64,000 nucleotides of DNA from contig NC_092576.1 of the NCBI RefSeq assembly GCF_037975245.1, positions 24,260,111-24,324,110 on the forward strand, given 5' to 3'. This stretch comes from Apostichopus japonicus. Taxonomy: Eukaryota; Echinodermata; Holothuroidea; Aspidochirotida; Stichopodidae. Below, piece after piece: positions 32,281 through 45,214 of the stretch. Each line of letters starts with the position of its first letter. Positions within the stretch are counted from its first letter, which is position 1. The notes below the pieces were generated by a model. It made no database searches. It was not told the origin of the DNA and saw only the letters and a list, made by a program, of their open reading frames with translations. Made by a program: the position numbers and the translations under genes.

Positions 32281-34268
32281 CAATGTAAACAGTAAACCCT
32301 TCGTGCGTGTCACTAGTCGCCAGTGTTAAAGTACACTTCGTGTCTAGACCGCAAGCTAAATATAATTTAACATTGTTATTTCCGTGAAACTCTTTTAAAG
32401 CTAACAGTAGCTAATTTGAAAAGAACGTAATATGTCTTCGCTAATTATATTTCGAGCCAAAGTCCTCGGGAATAAAATTTTTGTACTATAACAACATAGT
32501 CATGCAGCTCATAGTTCTCGCCATCAATTTATATATATATCGTAGTTGTGGTTGCATCCAAGGAAAGATAATAAACCAGAATAAAAAAATATTGTACCGA
32601 ACCTCCTTAGAAATATCCCCAGATCATAATTGGTTAGTGATCAAATCGATTCATACATATACCTTATTGTATGATATGTTAACTGTTTAATCAATAAATA
32701 TAGATTATAACCTATATCAGCTGATCAAGGATTGAATGTGTATTACCACTTAACTAAGTTTAAAAGACCCAAATATTCCAATTTTTTTATGTCTCTTGTT
32801 TGTCTTAAGCTATGATGGGTTAGGGTTGATCTGAGTCATATTAACATACAATGGCGCCGTACCGTTGTGAGCAATCCACTATTTACATAAATAATGGGTA
32901 GTTACAAAGTTCATGTTTGCTTTTTTATTTGAAAAACTGATATCAAGAGTACGTTATCTCTGTTGTTGGGACAGCAGTGTACGACAACGTCAATCGATAA
33001 ATCACAGACATATTGCATGATACATAGCTTGACTAAGTGATCCTCGTTACTGTTACTCTTCCTATACTCACACAAGTATGCAGAGTCTGTCATACTTTCC
33101 ACTTATGTCTTTCAATGTTTGATGATAATATGTACTCCAAGGGGCTAAATTAACATCATTTCTTGTATGTTATACAGTTTTCTTCTTCAACGCATCTAAT
33201 CATGTTACCAACTGTTATAATGTCGTCTTTATCTTATCTTGGTTTTGCATGGTATATTTTCCAAACGTTATTAACTTAATGAACAAATATCACTTCAAAA
33301 GCTTACTAAAACTAGTTTATTTATTTCTTCATCATTCATTTGATATCTTCCCATATGGGATGCATAATTCACATGCACATTTATCATGTTAGGTCTTGAC
33401 ACAGTCATCTTAAAAAAAGTGAATCGTAAGTTCTAACCATATCAAATGAATTGGAGCCATTATAATTGATCATTTATCCAACGGTTGCATTGTCTTCCTA
33501 CAATTCTGATTCGAAAAGAAACTTCCCGATTTAATTTACTGATAAAGTATTGATTAGTTGAATTGAAGTACATTCACTTTTGTATAATTGTTTCTCATTT
33601 TGAAACTGTTACTTCAAAGTAGAGCTTTCAAATTATGTGTCAGTACCCTGTACACTAAGTTGCCATAGTCAATGGTTCTTGTACAATACATCACATCAAG
33701 TGCTTTGTTCTAATGGTAACAGTTTTGCATTCGGTTTCTTTAATTTCCATTTAGGAGGTAACCTTACCATTTGTCTCTTTGTTATTCATAATTGTTTCTC
33801 GGAAGCTAAGAATATTTATTATCAATTGGCTTTCAAATAAGTAATTCAATAGGCCCATATTATACTGCTCAATTTAGTTCCATTTTATGAGTTGTTTGTT
33901 GACTACTTTAGTCTTAACCTTTGAGTGTGACGATCCGTTGTCATTTCTAACTAATACAATGCACTATATCAGTATAAAACGTTCCATAAAGTCAAAGTTC
34001 GTCTTATGTGAATTAAATTATGTACCCGTGTTAAATATTAACTTATCAGATAAGAAAAGTAAACGAATGTATTTCTCTTTCAGTTTCGTTTTATCTTGTA
34101 TCTTGTCTTTTTAGTATGAATGACATGCAGTACTTCGCTTCTTGGTAAGAAACAACTAGTCCCTGGGCCAAGTGTTATCATTGTACCATGGGTGCACTTT
34201 GTACAATCATAACCCTTGGGATAATGACAGTTATACTAAGCCAATTTATACGAATTCACACACCAGTA

Positions 34269-34400
34269 GAATCACTTTGATCGAGTGGTACGGACTTCGG
34301 TTTGTGACACAAGATCCGGGGGTTCGATTCCTACCTTCGCCTGATGAGTCCCAAAAGGACGAAGCCAGTCGTGAAGTGGATGTTTTGGCGTGTTGTTCTA
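34269..34400 (+). repeat. tRNA-derived SINE-like sequence with hammerhead-like core
   Basis: A 70-nt tRNA-like head has a Pol III A-box-like TTGATCGAGTGG and a perfect B box GGTTCGATTCC (34321-34331). It is followed by CTGATGAGTCC-CAAAA-GGACGAA (34341-34362), which is the CUGAUGA / stem II / GAA part of a hammerhead ribozyme. GCCA after it can pair with TGGC 20 nt on, but the nucleotide at the cleavage position would be G, so self-cleavage is unlikely. It occupies the place where array block C is missing. Confidence 0.6.
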
Positions 34401-36663
34401 TATTTATTTACTATATATCTGTCATACCACTTACTACACATTCATTTCTTATTTACGGCTTGGCTTGCATAAATAGAGTGATTATTCTGTGTATATTGTC
34501 AGATTACTACACACGGTTACCAAAAATCGTATTGTTAGAAAGGTACTGTACTAAAATTAGGAAGCAAGTGTTAGTGGAGTTATATATCTAAACGATAATA
34601 ATAATGTCCGGCACTGACATCATTCACGGCAAATCATTTTTTGGAACTGTGGTCTAGTAAAAAAAAAAAAACAGGCTACTTACGGTAAAGATAATTCTAC
34701 TCAATCTACAATAAAATAAATCAATATAAACATTAACAAATACCTAAACTCAAAATTGTTCCTTGTAAAAGTGTCCGACATGTTAATGTAAATTAGAGCC
34801 GTTCCGTTGTGAGTATTTCACTTTCCTCATACATTGTGGGTAATATCAAAGTTCATATTTACTTTCACTGTGACAGGAATTGTAACAACTGACATAGATA
34901 ATGTCAATTATCCTTTTTTATTAACACCTCTGTGCCGCATTTTATCTAAAAAGCGACCTCGCACATTTCGAGTACTACAAAATATATTTATATTTCTTAA
35001 ATATTATATTTAATTAAACTGATCCGTGTGTGCATTTTTTTTACAGATGATCTCATATTTCTATTATTTGTCTGACGATTTTATAATGAACACACTATCT
35101 ACAGTCATTTAAAACAATACAACATTTCTAACGTTTTTGGGGGAGAAGTGTTTATAACTGCATGCATATATGATCAGGTACATGGCCTCGTGACGTCATA
35201 ACCGTGTTTTTAACAAAACAGCGGAATTTCTGCTGATTGTACAATTATACGACGTTACAATGGAAGAAGTTAGTATAGACCGATAGAGGTGAGCTTATTT
35301 GATTGGAAAGCAACACAATTATTATGCGAATGGCTTGAAGAAAATACTCCTAGTATAATGTTTGGGCATTTTCTGTGCACTGGTAGCCTAACACACAAAA
35401 CTCAATACATTCACGTTCGTTTGATTGGTTTGTTGTTTGCATCCATAACTTTTCGCTTAGAGGTCTTGCTTTGAAGTTATTTTATACTTAGGTGATAATA
35501 CTCAACGGCAAAATAATGCAATTAAAAGTAGGAAATTATTTTAGTAGTAGGAGATTTTGTTTTTGATTATTTATTTTCCCATCGCATTGACCTCGGGACT
35601 ATTGTCTTCCTTCAGCAGTATTCAATAAAATTCACTATCAGATTTTCAGTTTGTCGTCTTTTGTCATCTTTCATGGAATCAATAAATTTACTAGTAGAAT
35701 AGCGACATTTTCTGAAAATAGAAATAACAGTATACAGGTAACATTCGTTGCGTTTTACTGATTGGTGTCATTGATATGTATATCTATGCTACGCGGTGTA
35801 CCTCGCGTCTTGTTATCGTGTGAAAGGTATACCACAAGGTATCTACACTATCTACACGTATTGGCATGGTTTAGATAATCCAATGACATAATGTGTTTGT
35901 ATGAATTTGTCTGCAACCTTTTCAATATAATTTGAGTATATGCAAAATGAAACAAAAGCATAAAAAAAAACGATTGTCAGTTGGCTGAAACGTTATCTAT
36001 CTTACTTATATTTGTCTGTTTTTTTGTCATATTGTTGTGATATATTATTATAAGATATAAATATATGGAAATAAATTACACAACAAACAGATGTTAGGCA
36101 AATCCAACATCGAGGAATAATCCAGCAACAAGTTTGGAAGGAGATTTGAATGTAAATAGTTTTGAAAGAGTTACACTTTAATCCAAATAATTTGCTTGTA
36201 TAGATAGTCTATTAATTTAAAATTTCTTTATACTGCCAGTACTTCTCCCCTTAAGGAGCTTCGAGCACTGCTAGTCACGATGCCTTAAAAAGCATACACG
36301 CATAAAAATGGAGTGTTGAATTTGAACACTTTCCAGGTGTAACCGTTCACCCTACACCTGAAGGGTTACTCTGACCCTGAGTAGGGTTACATAATGTATG
36401 TAGCGTGGATTTTTTAACACCTGCAGAAAGTGTACTTTCAGTTCGAGCATTCCGATTGGTCAAACCTCCCGTCAGCTGGATTATTAGTGCAAGTTTAGTG
36501 TTTAAACGGTACCACCGTACCGTGAAAACCCATTTACCGTACCTAACAATACTTGTACCAGTTTGTCGACATTTATCGTTACTAAATGTACTATAGTAAC
36601 CACGGCCATATATACGTGCAAGCCACATAACGTTACGTACTCAGTGTGCGATAACGAGCTACA

Positions 36664-36725
36664 ATGGCATGGAAAATTACATTAAAGGAAACTGGGCCTG
36701 GAAGAATTTATTGAAAAATTCGAAG
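36664..36725 (+). pseudogene. SAM-like first exon of copy-2 element (frameshifted)
   Basis: ATG at 36664 begins a short exon ending G|GTATGT. After one extra G near 36697 the other frame reads GLEEFIEKFEG, a SAM-domain pattern. Position and exit phase (after the frameshift) match the SAM exon of copy 1 at 15160-15223. Confidence 0.4.
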
Positions 36726-37352
36726 GTATGTTTTGATATTATGTAAGTGAACGTGACAAGAACGAGAAATGCTTAGAGACCCACGACTAAGTTGGGTAGA
36801 CGAATGCATTTGAATCGCTTGCGTTACGTAGACCTAACGTTAAAGTCATACAATAAGTTAATATAATAGGCTAGCCTCTGTTTGTCATAGTCAACTCATA
36901 ATTGTCAACGAATCTGTGTAGCCTACATACAAGTAAACATTAAACGGAGTTGCCTACGGACGGACGGAGGACTTTGGTCTAGGCCATTATTGTAACCTAG
37001 TGCATTCTATTCCTTTTGTGCGTTAACCGTAACTTCGTATACCCTGCGAATCACTTTTTTAAGTAGTACTAGGCCTAGTACTAGTAGGGTATACTTATAG
37101 GCTATTTCAAGCAATGCATTTTAAATAGCATCGGGCATGGGCCTATAGTTACGCTGGTACTATGTTTAATAAGGGATAAACATATGTTCATGTAATGCAA
37201 TATATAATTACCACTAATTGCCATTTTAGCTTGTAAGTTGTAGCAAGTAGAACGAAGCTGATGTGGATTGGTGATACTTTTAAACCTAGGCCCAACTACA
37301 ATTTACTATAACTATATTATGGAAGTGATCTATCCGTTATAATTCATAGCCA

Positions 37353-37671
37353 GTGGCGTAGGAAGGTACTTTTCAGTGGGGTGGGGGGGGCTGAAGACTG
37401 AATTTTTTTTTGCATTTCCAGGTGGCCTCAGATGCAATTTGGTGCAATATAGCACACTTTAACACCCACTTCATTTTGTAAATAATTTTGCATTTCACCT
37501 GGCCTTAGATGCAATTTGGTGCTCCAAATGAGATTTTTTTTTCTCATTTGGAAATTAAAAAGGGGTTTTCTGACTTGCGAAGCGGGGGGGGGGGCGGAAT
37601 GATACTTCCGCCCCACCATATTTTTCACTGGGGGGCTGGTGCCCCCCAGCCCCCCGGTTCCTACGCCCTTG
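37353..37671. mobile_element. 319-bp MITE with 10-bp target duplication
   Basis: Termini GTGGCGTAGGAA and TTCCTACGCCCTTG are inverted repeats. The flanking TTCATAGCCA occurs on both sides (37343-37352 and 37672-37681). An internal stretch around GATGCAATTTGGTGC is duplicated in tandem, and homopolymer G/C tracts lie near both ends. It is nested in the copy-2 TIR element. Confidence 0.72.
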
Positions 37672-38007
37672 TTCATAGCCATCTACACAATTGCATACAA
37701 TGGGAGTGAGCATTGTTTTAAGCATTTTTAACATGATGCATTGGTTGTAAAAGTTGCCTACATTGTCTGATGAAAGTTTAATGCAAGTTACCGTTTTGAC
37801 AAGGAATCACTATAGGCCATCTGACTTTCTAGCTTGAAACGTACTTGAAGAAGTTAGAATCACAACTGATTAAATTGTGGGCATTTTCTTTAGGAATGTC
37901 AATGTTTTGTGAGGGGTACATGTAAATAACTGCTTATGCTCAAAGAAGGTTTTAACACAACTTCATTATGATGGGAATTTTCTTTTCTTTTCTTTGTTGT
38001 TACTTAG

Positions 38008-38336
38008 GAAGCATCAACTTGAAATTCTATTTGCAAAAGATTTCAGAAATGCCTCAGCAATATGTGTTACTTCTTGGAGGAAGCAAAATGCATCCCAAGC
38101 AGTCATTTGTGATCATCGAGAGACATGCCCTACCCCAGAGGATATTTATGAGGCCATTGATGTTGCTTCAAATCATTCTACGTGTTAAATCTGAATTATA
38201 CCAAATTGCGAGTCTCGGTGCCTGTGAATTTTTCCAAAAGGTTGTCTACCAGTTGCCTGGTGGTGTGAAGTGCAACCAGATTCGAAATTTTTATGCTTAC
38301 CGTGCCAACAAAAAATACAAAGTAACTGCAGTTTAG
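38008..38336 (+). pseudogene. Second exon of copy-2 element; unidentified domain
   Basis: Opens after TTGTTGTTACTTAG in phase 1, consistent with the SAM exon, and stays open to TAG at 38334-38336. It contains YVLLLGGSKMHPKQSFVII and EFFQKVVYQLPGGVK. I have the impression of a domain that accompanies SAM domains in many fish and invertebrate multi-copy proteins, but cannot name it. The middle (about 38140-38200) reads better in another frame, suggesting further decay. Confidence 0.4.
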
Positions 38337-38830
38337 CAGTTGTCATAGACAGCACTCCATGTTTCCTCATCTCACGGATCAGAATGTATGTAAAGTTGTT
38401 GCTTATTTGGAATTGTCTTTGGGAAGAGTTGTTTCTTTGTGTTTAATTTGGAATACCAAAGGCACGAGCCAACAACAAAGACAAAGTAATAGCAGTGTAA
38501 CAGTCATCATAGACAGCACTCCACGTTTTCTCATCCCACTGATCAGCATATATCTAAAGTTGTTGCTTATTTGAAATTGACTTTGGGAAGAGTTGTTTCT
38601 TGTGTTTAATCTGGAATACCAAAAGGCATTTGCCAACAACAAATACATAGTCACTGTAGTATAGCAGTCATCATACACAGCACTCCGTGTTTTCTCATCC
38701 CATGGATCAGAATTTTTCTAAAGTTGTTGCTTATTTGAAATTGACTTTGGGAAGAGTTGTTTCTTTGTGTTTAATCTGGAATACCAAAAGGCATGCGCAA
38801 ACAATAAAGACCAAGTAACTGCACTGTAAC
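38336..38830. repeat. Three tandem copies of a 165-bp repeat
   Basis: Units begin near CAGTTGTCATAGACAGCACT (38336), 38501 and 38665 and share AAAGTTGTTGCTTATTTG and GGGAAGAGTTGTTTCTT. About 90% similar to each other. The first unit overlaps the end of the copy-2 open frame. Confidence 0.85.
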
Positions 38831-40559
38831 AATTGAAAATGTTGGCACTTTTAAGTTGACTTAATTCCACAAGACAATACTTTTATAGCCTAAATTGTTC
38901 ATTTTTACATTTAATGGGATATAATATATAGACCTCTGGAATAGGAAGGTAGTAGGGTGTTTAAGTGCTGAAAATCGCACATTCTGAATTGTTTGGGTGG
39001 TCATTGCTTTTTGCTCTCTCTTAAATGTACCTTTCTGCTGTGAGCGATTCAAACATGCATCCATATATTGTTTACCTAATTACTAGGTAATAATTAACCT
39101 AAAACCAGTATAAAATAGTTACTAAACGGGTGCTATGTAAACTTCTCTGGCAACATTTTACATAACAGTATTGTATTTGCGTTAAATAATAAACATGTAA
39201 AAGTTTAAAAACCAATTTTTACTTAAATGTGTTAGTGTTCCTACATAACATGAAAATTAAGTAAAATTTTACTTAACCTGTGTAAAACGTTTTTTTTTTT
39301 TTGAGTGTAAGTGTTATATTTATGGGATAGGGGTTTGCAATTTCACCTGCAAGTGTCAATTGAAGTGCCTTTTAGTCGACACACAAGCACAAACAGTCCA
39401 GATCAGAATAAGGCGACGGCATCCTCATTTAGTAATAGAGTCATAATAACATTATGCTAAGTTTTCATACGGTTACAACAAACACTAATGCACACAACGT
39501 ATGATAAATATTATCTTAAACGTAAGCAACAAGTGTCACTGTTGAACTTCATGACAGAAATTTGCCTACATAACAAGAGCGTACAAACTTGCTTTGATCC
39601 AAGTAGCATAATACACATAGTGTATTCAGTTTTGCTTCAGAGTTTAAAAAAAAAACGCCAAAATTAGGTCATAAACGTGAGTGTGGTGGCGATACTCTGT
39701 ATCATTATATTAAAAACGAGCAAAGTAAGGCATTGGCAACATCAACATTTCCAGAGTAGGGTTCGAGTGGTTGCATCCCCTCCTCACATTTAATCAGTGA
39801 ATCATTATTTAAATGTTAATATGAAATTAAAACCTGCACCAACACGTTCATTATATGTGACCATGATCGTACAATGTGTCAAAAGAGATGTTAATCGTTT
39901 CGTATTGGATTTTTTTTTTAACCGACTGCAATTAACTGTATCGTGCACTATGATTTTGAGAAGGTAAACTTTACCTCCGTTGTGGAGTTACTGACATGTT
40001 TTTTTGTTTGTTTTTTGTAGTCATTAAACATACCTAGGACATTTAGTAGCTATAATCTTGAAGTATGGTACATGTCGCCGTTTTATGTACCATGTGCACT
40101 TCGTAAGAACACTTGTAATACTATAGGGCAGTTTATGCACCAAATGAATAGCTGTTCAACATTTTGGATGATATGAGTTTGATACAACTCCAAATATCTA
40201 CTAGACTTCATTATAACCGCCATATCAGCAGCAATTTCATACATTAAAACAAAACTAAACGCATGGGAAAACCCAGATTAGGTAATTATCTATCGTGTTA
40301 TCAGTAATCTATTTGGAACTTCGATAAACACTTCAGCAAAACGAAATTAAATACAACGGAAGCTGTTAACAATAGACAGCGAATGCAAAGTACGGATCAG
40401 AAAAGGGCGCATTCATCAAATATTTAAAAGCCTTTATTTTGATCTGATAGTGAAAACATAAACTGACGCCCAAAACAAAGCAAACGGAAAAATCCATTTG
40501 GCAAAGTTACGCCGCGCCTTTGCTGAAATTTACTTGTAATTTGCATATACCGTTACAAT

Positions 40560-41110
40560 AGGTCTTTGCTGAAAGATACCTAGGTATCTACATTGACTCA
40601 TCTCTGCAACCTTTTAAACATTGTCTCAAAGCTGCTAAAAGAGGTAATATGGTTTTAGGTATGATCAAGAGGAACTTCAGTTTTCTTAAAGAGGAAAAAG
40701 TAGTTAGGCTTTATAAGCAGTTGGTTAGGTCTCGTCTGGAGTATGCTGTGCAGGCTTGGAACCCATATTTTGCTAAGGATAAGGAAGTATTCGTAAAGTT
40801 CCAAATGAGGGCTACTAGGATGATTAATTCCTTAAAGAGTGTTCTTATAATAGGCGGTTACAACTGTTGAATCTTAGGAGGTTACGTGGTAGCTTCATTC
40901 AGATTTTCAAGATTGTGTATGGTTTTGAAAATGTATCCTTCACCGACTTTTTCATGTTTGCCAATAGTAGTTGTACCAGAGATCATTGTCTTAAACTCCA
41001 AAAGTCACAACGTATGATTAATATTCGACATAACTGTTTTTATTATAATATCGTTGGGAATTAGTAGAACGGTGTGCAAGAGAAAGTTCTACTTGCAAGT
41101 ACTAGCCTGT
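40560..41110 (+). pseudogene. CR1-type LINE reverse transcriptase C-terminal fragment
   Basis: Reads ERYLGIYIDSSLQPFKHC, LYKQLVRSRLEYAVQAWNPY and FQMRATRMINSL, the hallmark C-terminal RT region of CR1/jockey-type LINEs. After a frameshift at about 40866 it continues with LRRLRGSFIQIFKIVYG. It is 5'-truncated, as is usual for LINE copies, and separates array blocks A and B. Confidence 0.82.
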
Positions 41111-43769
41111 TGGTTTATTTACGAAAATGTATCGCGAGGCCTAACATGAAATAGAGCCATTATAATTGAAAAATTATCCAAACGGTTGCATTGTCTTCCT
41201 AAAATTTTGATTCGAAACGAAACTTCCCGATTTCATTTACTCATAATTTATTAATTACAACAAAACTCTCTGTTCTTAGTAGAATGGTGAAGTACATTCA
41301 CTTGTGTGATATTGTTTCTTATTTGGATTTATTACTTCGAAGTAATGCTTTGCATTTACGTGTCAGCATCCTGTACATTCAGTCGATACAGTCAATGGTT
41401 TTTGTACAAAACATCAAATCAAGTGCTTTGTTCTGATGGTTATTCTGTTTCGTCAATTTCCATTTCGCAATTAAAATTTCGTTTTGTCTCTTTGTTATTC
41501 ATACCTGTTTTCAGGAAGCCAAGAAAATATAATATCAATTAGCTTTCATATAACTAATTCAATAGGCCTATATTTAACTGCTCAATTTCATTTCATTTTT
41601 AATTTGATTTATTGACTACTTCGTATTAACCTTTGAGTGTTATGTCCGTTGTCATTTCTAACTGATACAATACACTATATCAGTATAAAAAGTTCAATCA
41701 AGTCAAAGTTCGACCTACATGAATTGAATTAAGTATCCATGTGTTAACTTTTAACTTATCAGATAAGAAAAGTAAACGAACGCAATTCTCTTTCAGTTTC
41801 GTTTTACCCCGTATCTTGTCTCTTCAACAAATTATGGTCATAGATAAAATAGGCTCGTGGTGCAAATTGTGTCCAATAATAACTTTGCTTGACGCTTCAA
41901 TATTGAACGGCACTTCACAGTACGGTATGGATTTTGGAAGAGGACCACCGAGGCCCCCTCTTACCCTACCCACCCAACAATTAGAGGAAACGTATTGTGA
42001 CTTTAATTTTAGGCCTAAAAACTACATGGGAATAATAAATGCTAATTGTGTATTAGTTGAAATGGTTGAAATAATGGATGGTCATTTCAGATATTGTGTT
42101 TCCAATTGCATTGAAATAAAGGACGCCTTTCTTACTTTTAAGTGCATTGCAGTTTTCTCACATGTGGAACTTCATACGTTTTCAGTCCAATCTAACGCCA
42201 CTATACAAAGTGTTTAATGCATATCACATGACTTATTTTGGTCATATTTATACAAAGATTTCATGTTGGTAGAGGCGTTGCTACAATGTGTTGTGCCATA
42301 TCTTTACAGTATACATAAGCTATTCCCCTTTTAGCGTCTGTGTGAGTTTCTGTCAATAACCAATCCATAATCCCACCAAATTAAATAGAATGTTACACTA
42401 ACAATGATAACACATTTACGTCATATATAAGACCACAAACTCGAAGAGAAGACATCAACACAAGATGTCAAAAGCAAAGTTGTAAAAGTGGTGTATTAAA
42501 AGCAGAATGGGAATGTCACTATTCCAGCCATAGCCTCACAATGAGGGATAATCCAACAACATTAATTATATCATTTTGATGGAAATGTAATGTCAACTTA
42601 TGTTTGAAGAATACCAGATACTGCATAGAAAGGACAGGACATACCTCTTGTTATTTGCCTTACTTTTAATTTAAATTTACTACGACCAAGTTATTATAAC
42701 ATTGTAAGCGAATTTAATAATGATAAGCAAATGTTGTTTTCTTACTTGTTCTCTCTGATTGGAAGACGAACCACGCATTTTGTAACCCAGTTAACACAGA
42801 ATAAAGAAGGGACTCTATGCTTTACACGGTTGTCAAACATCCACGTATAGTAGAAAATTATGAAATAATACTGAAGTGCAATTACATATGAAATGTTACT
42901 GCGGTATTTACATATGGAATCAATAACCGATCAATGCACTGGATACAATTTACGACAATCCCTTCATTGCAAGGAATCCTAAGTTAGCAGGACTGTAGAA
43001 ACGTCGTACTTACCGATTAAGGCAGTTTAGATGTAATCCGCAAAAAAATATACATAATAAAACCATAGGTTCACAGGTCTAGCACAGGTCTGCTATGTAA
43101 ACGTATAATGGCGCCGTTCCGTATTCAGTTGAGTATTGTTTACATATCTGATGAGTTTCAAAGTTCATGTTTGCTTTTTGCAGCAAGGTTTTAGGGATAT
43201 TAAGAATATCTTATCAAATAACAGTATTTGATAAGTTTGTTTACTGATTTTTTTCTAGCAAGAACGCATAAACATATTGAATGGTAATGAGAATTCATCA
43301 AGTGTTCTTCATTTTAATCCCTTCTAAAAGCACCCAACTATCTAGCCAGCATCAGAAGCTTTAATAATATCATGCCGTGAGTGAGCATTTTGCTCTTCTT
43401 TCTCTTAGTAACGTTATGAATTCATTTCTTTAGTGGGTGAAGAACATAAACACCAAACGATTGTTCCAGAAATACTTTTATACTACTATGAATTTCATAA
43501 ATAAACCTAAAAGACGGAACGACCACTTAACCACGGTGAAGAGGAACCTAAAACCAAACTCAAAGATGATTATCGGGTGTATTGTGATGGCAATGTTATG
43601 GCAATTTAAGTGAGACGTTTGCTTACGAATGGTTACTGGATTCCACTAACATATGTTGTTACGTCTATTTGTTTTCAATATTAAAAGCGGTATGCAATAG
43701 TTATAAAGAACGATTGTGTGCCATTCTGCTTATTTCTGATTGGTCAATATTGTGACACAACTTATTTTA

Positions 43770-44030
43770 TAAAATTTCTCTTTGTCCTCTCAATTTCTCC
43801 TTGTTTATCACCTACCTCTCCTCTTCCCATGTTGGTTTCTATCTTCTCTTCATCCCTTGTCTACTAATTCCCTTATACATCTATACCATTGTGTTCACCA
43901 TGCTTATTAACCTATCTGTATTCGGTGCATGTTTGTATCCCTTCTGTTACTGTTTGTTACTTGTCATTTAGCCTCTGAAGAATATCCTGCTAGGATCGAA
44001 ACGTCAGGCCAATTTACTTTACACATTCTC
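43770..44030 (+). mobile_element. Dispersed repeat ending in a hammerhead-like motif
   Basis: A pyrimidine-rich stretch (about 43790-43920) leads to ACTTGTCATTTAGCCTCTGA and a hammerhead-like fold at 43971-44010. A reverse-oriented relative lies at 60870-61160. This layout resembles Penelope-like retroelements, which are known to carry hammerhead motifs; no protein-coding part is present, so the class is inferred. Confidence 0.5.
43971..44010 (+). ncRNA. Hammerhead-like ribozyme motif (minimal, Penelope type)
   Basis: GCCT / CTGAAGA / stem II around TATCC-TGCTA-GGAT / GAAACGTC / AGGC. Stem I (GCCT with AGGC) pairs perfectly. CUGANGA and GAAAC are both present, with GUC as the cleavage triplet and a very short stem III (AC/GU), as in Penelope-type ribozymes. 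One extra A and a mismatch at the base of stem II suggest weakened or lost activity. Confidence 0.5.
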
Positions 44031-45214
44031 TTACAAAGTCTGCTAACAGTTTGAAATTATTTTAGAGTCTTAGTGATGTCAGCAATTGAATTAGTATGTC
44101 ATCATGATAAAAAAAAGCTGATTGTAGTAATGCTATCTCTTTGTAATTGCAAAATGTTGTCTCTTAGTCACAAGCACAAACAGTCCACATCGGAAGAGGG
44201 CGACGGCATCTTCATTTTACTTATGTTCATTAGGGCATAATGCTAAGTCTCCACACGGTTACAAAAACAATTAAAGTCATATAAGTATGGTAAATATCAT
44301 CTTAAACTTAAGCAACGAGTGTCACTGCTGAACTTCATGACAGAAATAACGGTTTGCTCTCATTACAACAGCGTACACAACTTGCTTTGATACAAGTAAC
44401 ATAATACACACAATTTATTCAGTTTTGTTTCAGAGTTTGAAAGAAAAACACTAACATTAGTTCATATACCACAGTGTGGTGGCGATATTCTGTATAACTA
44501 TATTAAAAACGAGCAAAGTAAGGCATTGGCAACATCAATATTTCCAGAGTAGGGTTGGAGTGGTGGCATCCCATCCTCACAATTAATCGGTGAAGCATTA
44601 TTTAAATGTTAACGTGAAGTTAAAACCTGTACCAAACGTTCATTTTATGTGACCAGGATCGTGCAATGTTTCAAGAGAGATGTTGATCGTTTCGTATTTT
44701 TTTTTCTGTTAAACCTACTTCAGTAACCTTGTCGTGCATTATTATATATGCTGAGAAGCAGACTATACCTGCATTGTGGAGTTACTCACATGTTTGTTTC
44801 ATAGTAATCCAAACATGCAAAGGACACTTAGTAGCTATAATCTTTAAGTATGGTACATGTCGCCGTTTTATGTACAATGTGCACTGCGTAACAACACTTA
44901 TAATAACATAGGGTGATGTATGTACTACATGGGCAGCTGGTCAACATTTTGGATTATATGAGTATGATACGACACCAAATATATCCCATACTTCATTATA
45001 ACCGCCATTTCAACAGCAATTCTTAACATTAAAACAAAACTAAACGCGTGTTCCAAAACCCTCATTTGGTATTTATCGATTGTGTTATCAGTAATCAATT
45101 TGGAACTTCGATAAGCAATTCAGCACCCTCGAACGTAAATACAAAGAAGCTGTTAACAATAGACAACGAATTATAAGCACGAATCAGAAAAGGCGCATTC
45201 TTCATATATTTTAA

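Larger units (their letters stand above)
36297..39307 (+). mobile_element. 3.0-kb TIR element (family 'CACTCTAAAAA', copy 2)
   Basis: Starts CACGCATAAAAATG and ends as the complement of CACTCAAAAAAAAAAAA, flanked by TA on both sides (36295-36296, 39308-39309), like the 5.4-kb element at 10090. Subterminal small palindromes (GTGTTGAATTTGAACAC, AAGTAAAATTTTACTT) replace the AGAGTG units. A degenerate SAM-type first exon lies inside the left end. A further exon starts at 38008. A 165-bp tandem repeat and a nested MITE are also inside. Decayed relative to copy 1. Confidence 0.55.

Noticed and set aside
34172-34591. 139-codon plus-strand frame
   Set aside because: It overlaps the tRNA-like SINE and hammerhead-like sequence; the product resembles nothing and is not conserved in the array copies.
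41741-42217. 158-codon plus-strand frame
   Set aside because: It lies in array block C; the matching region at about 50,790-51,360 has stops and indels, so no coding constraint is visible.
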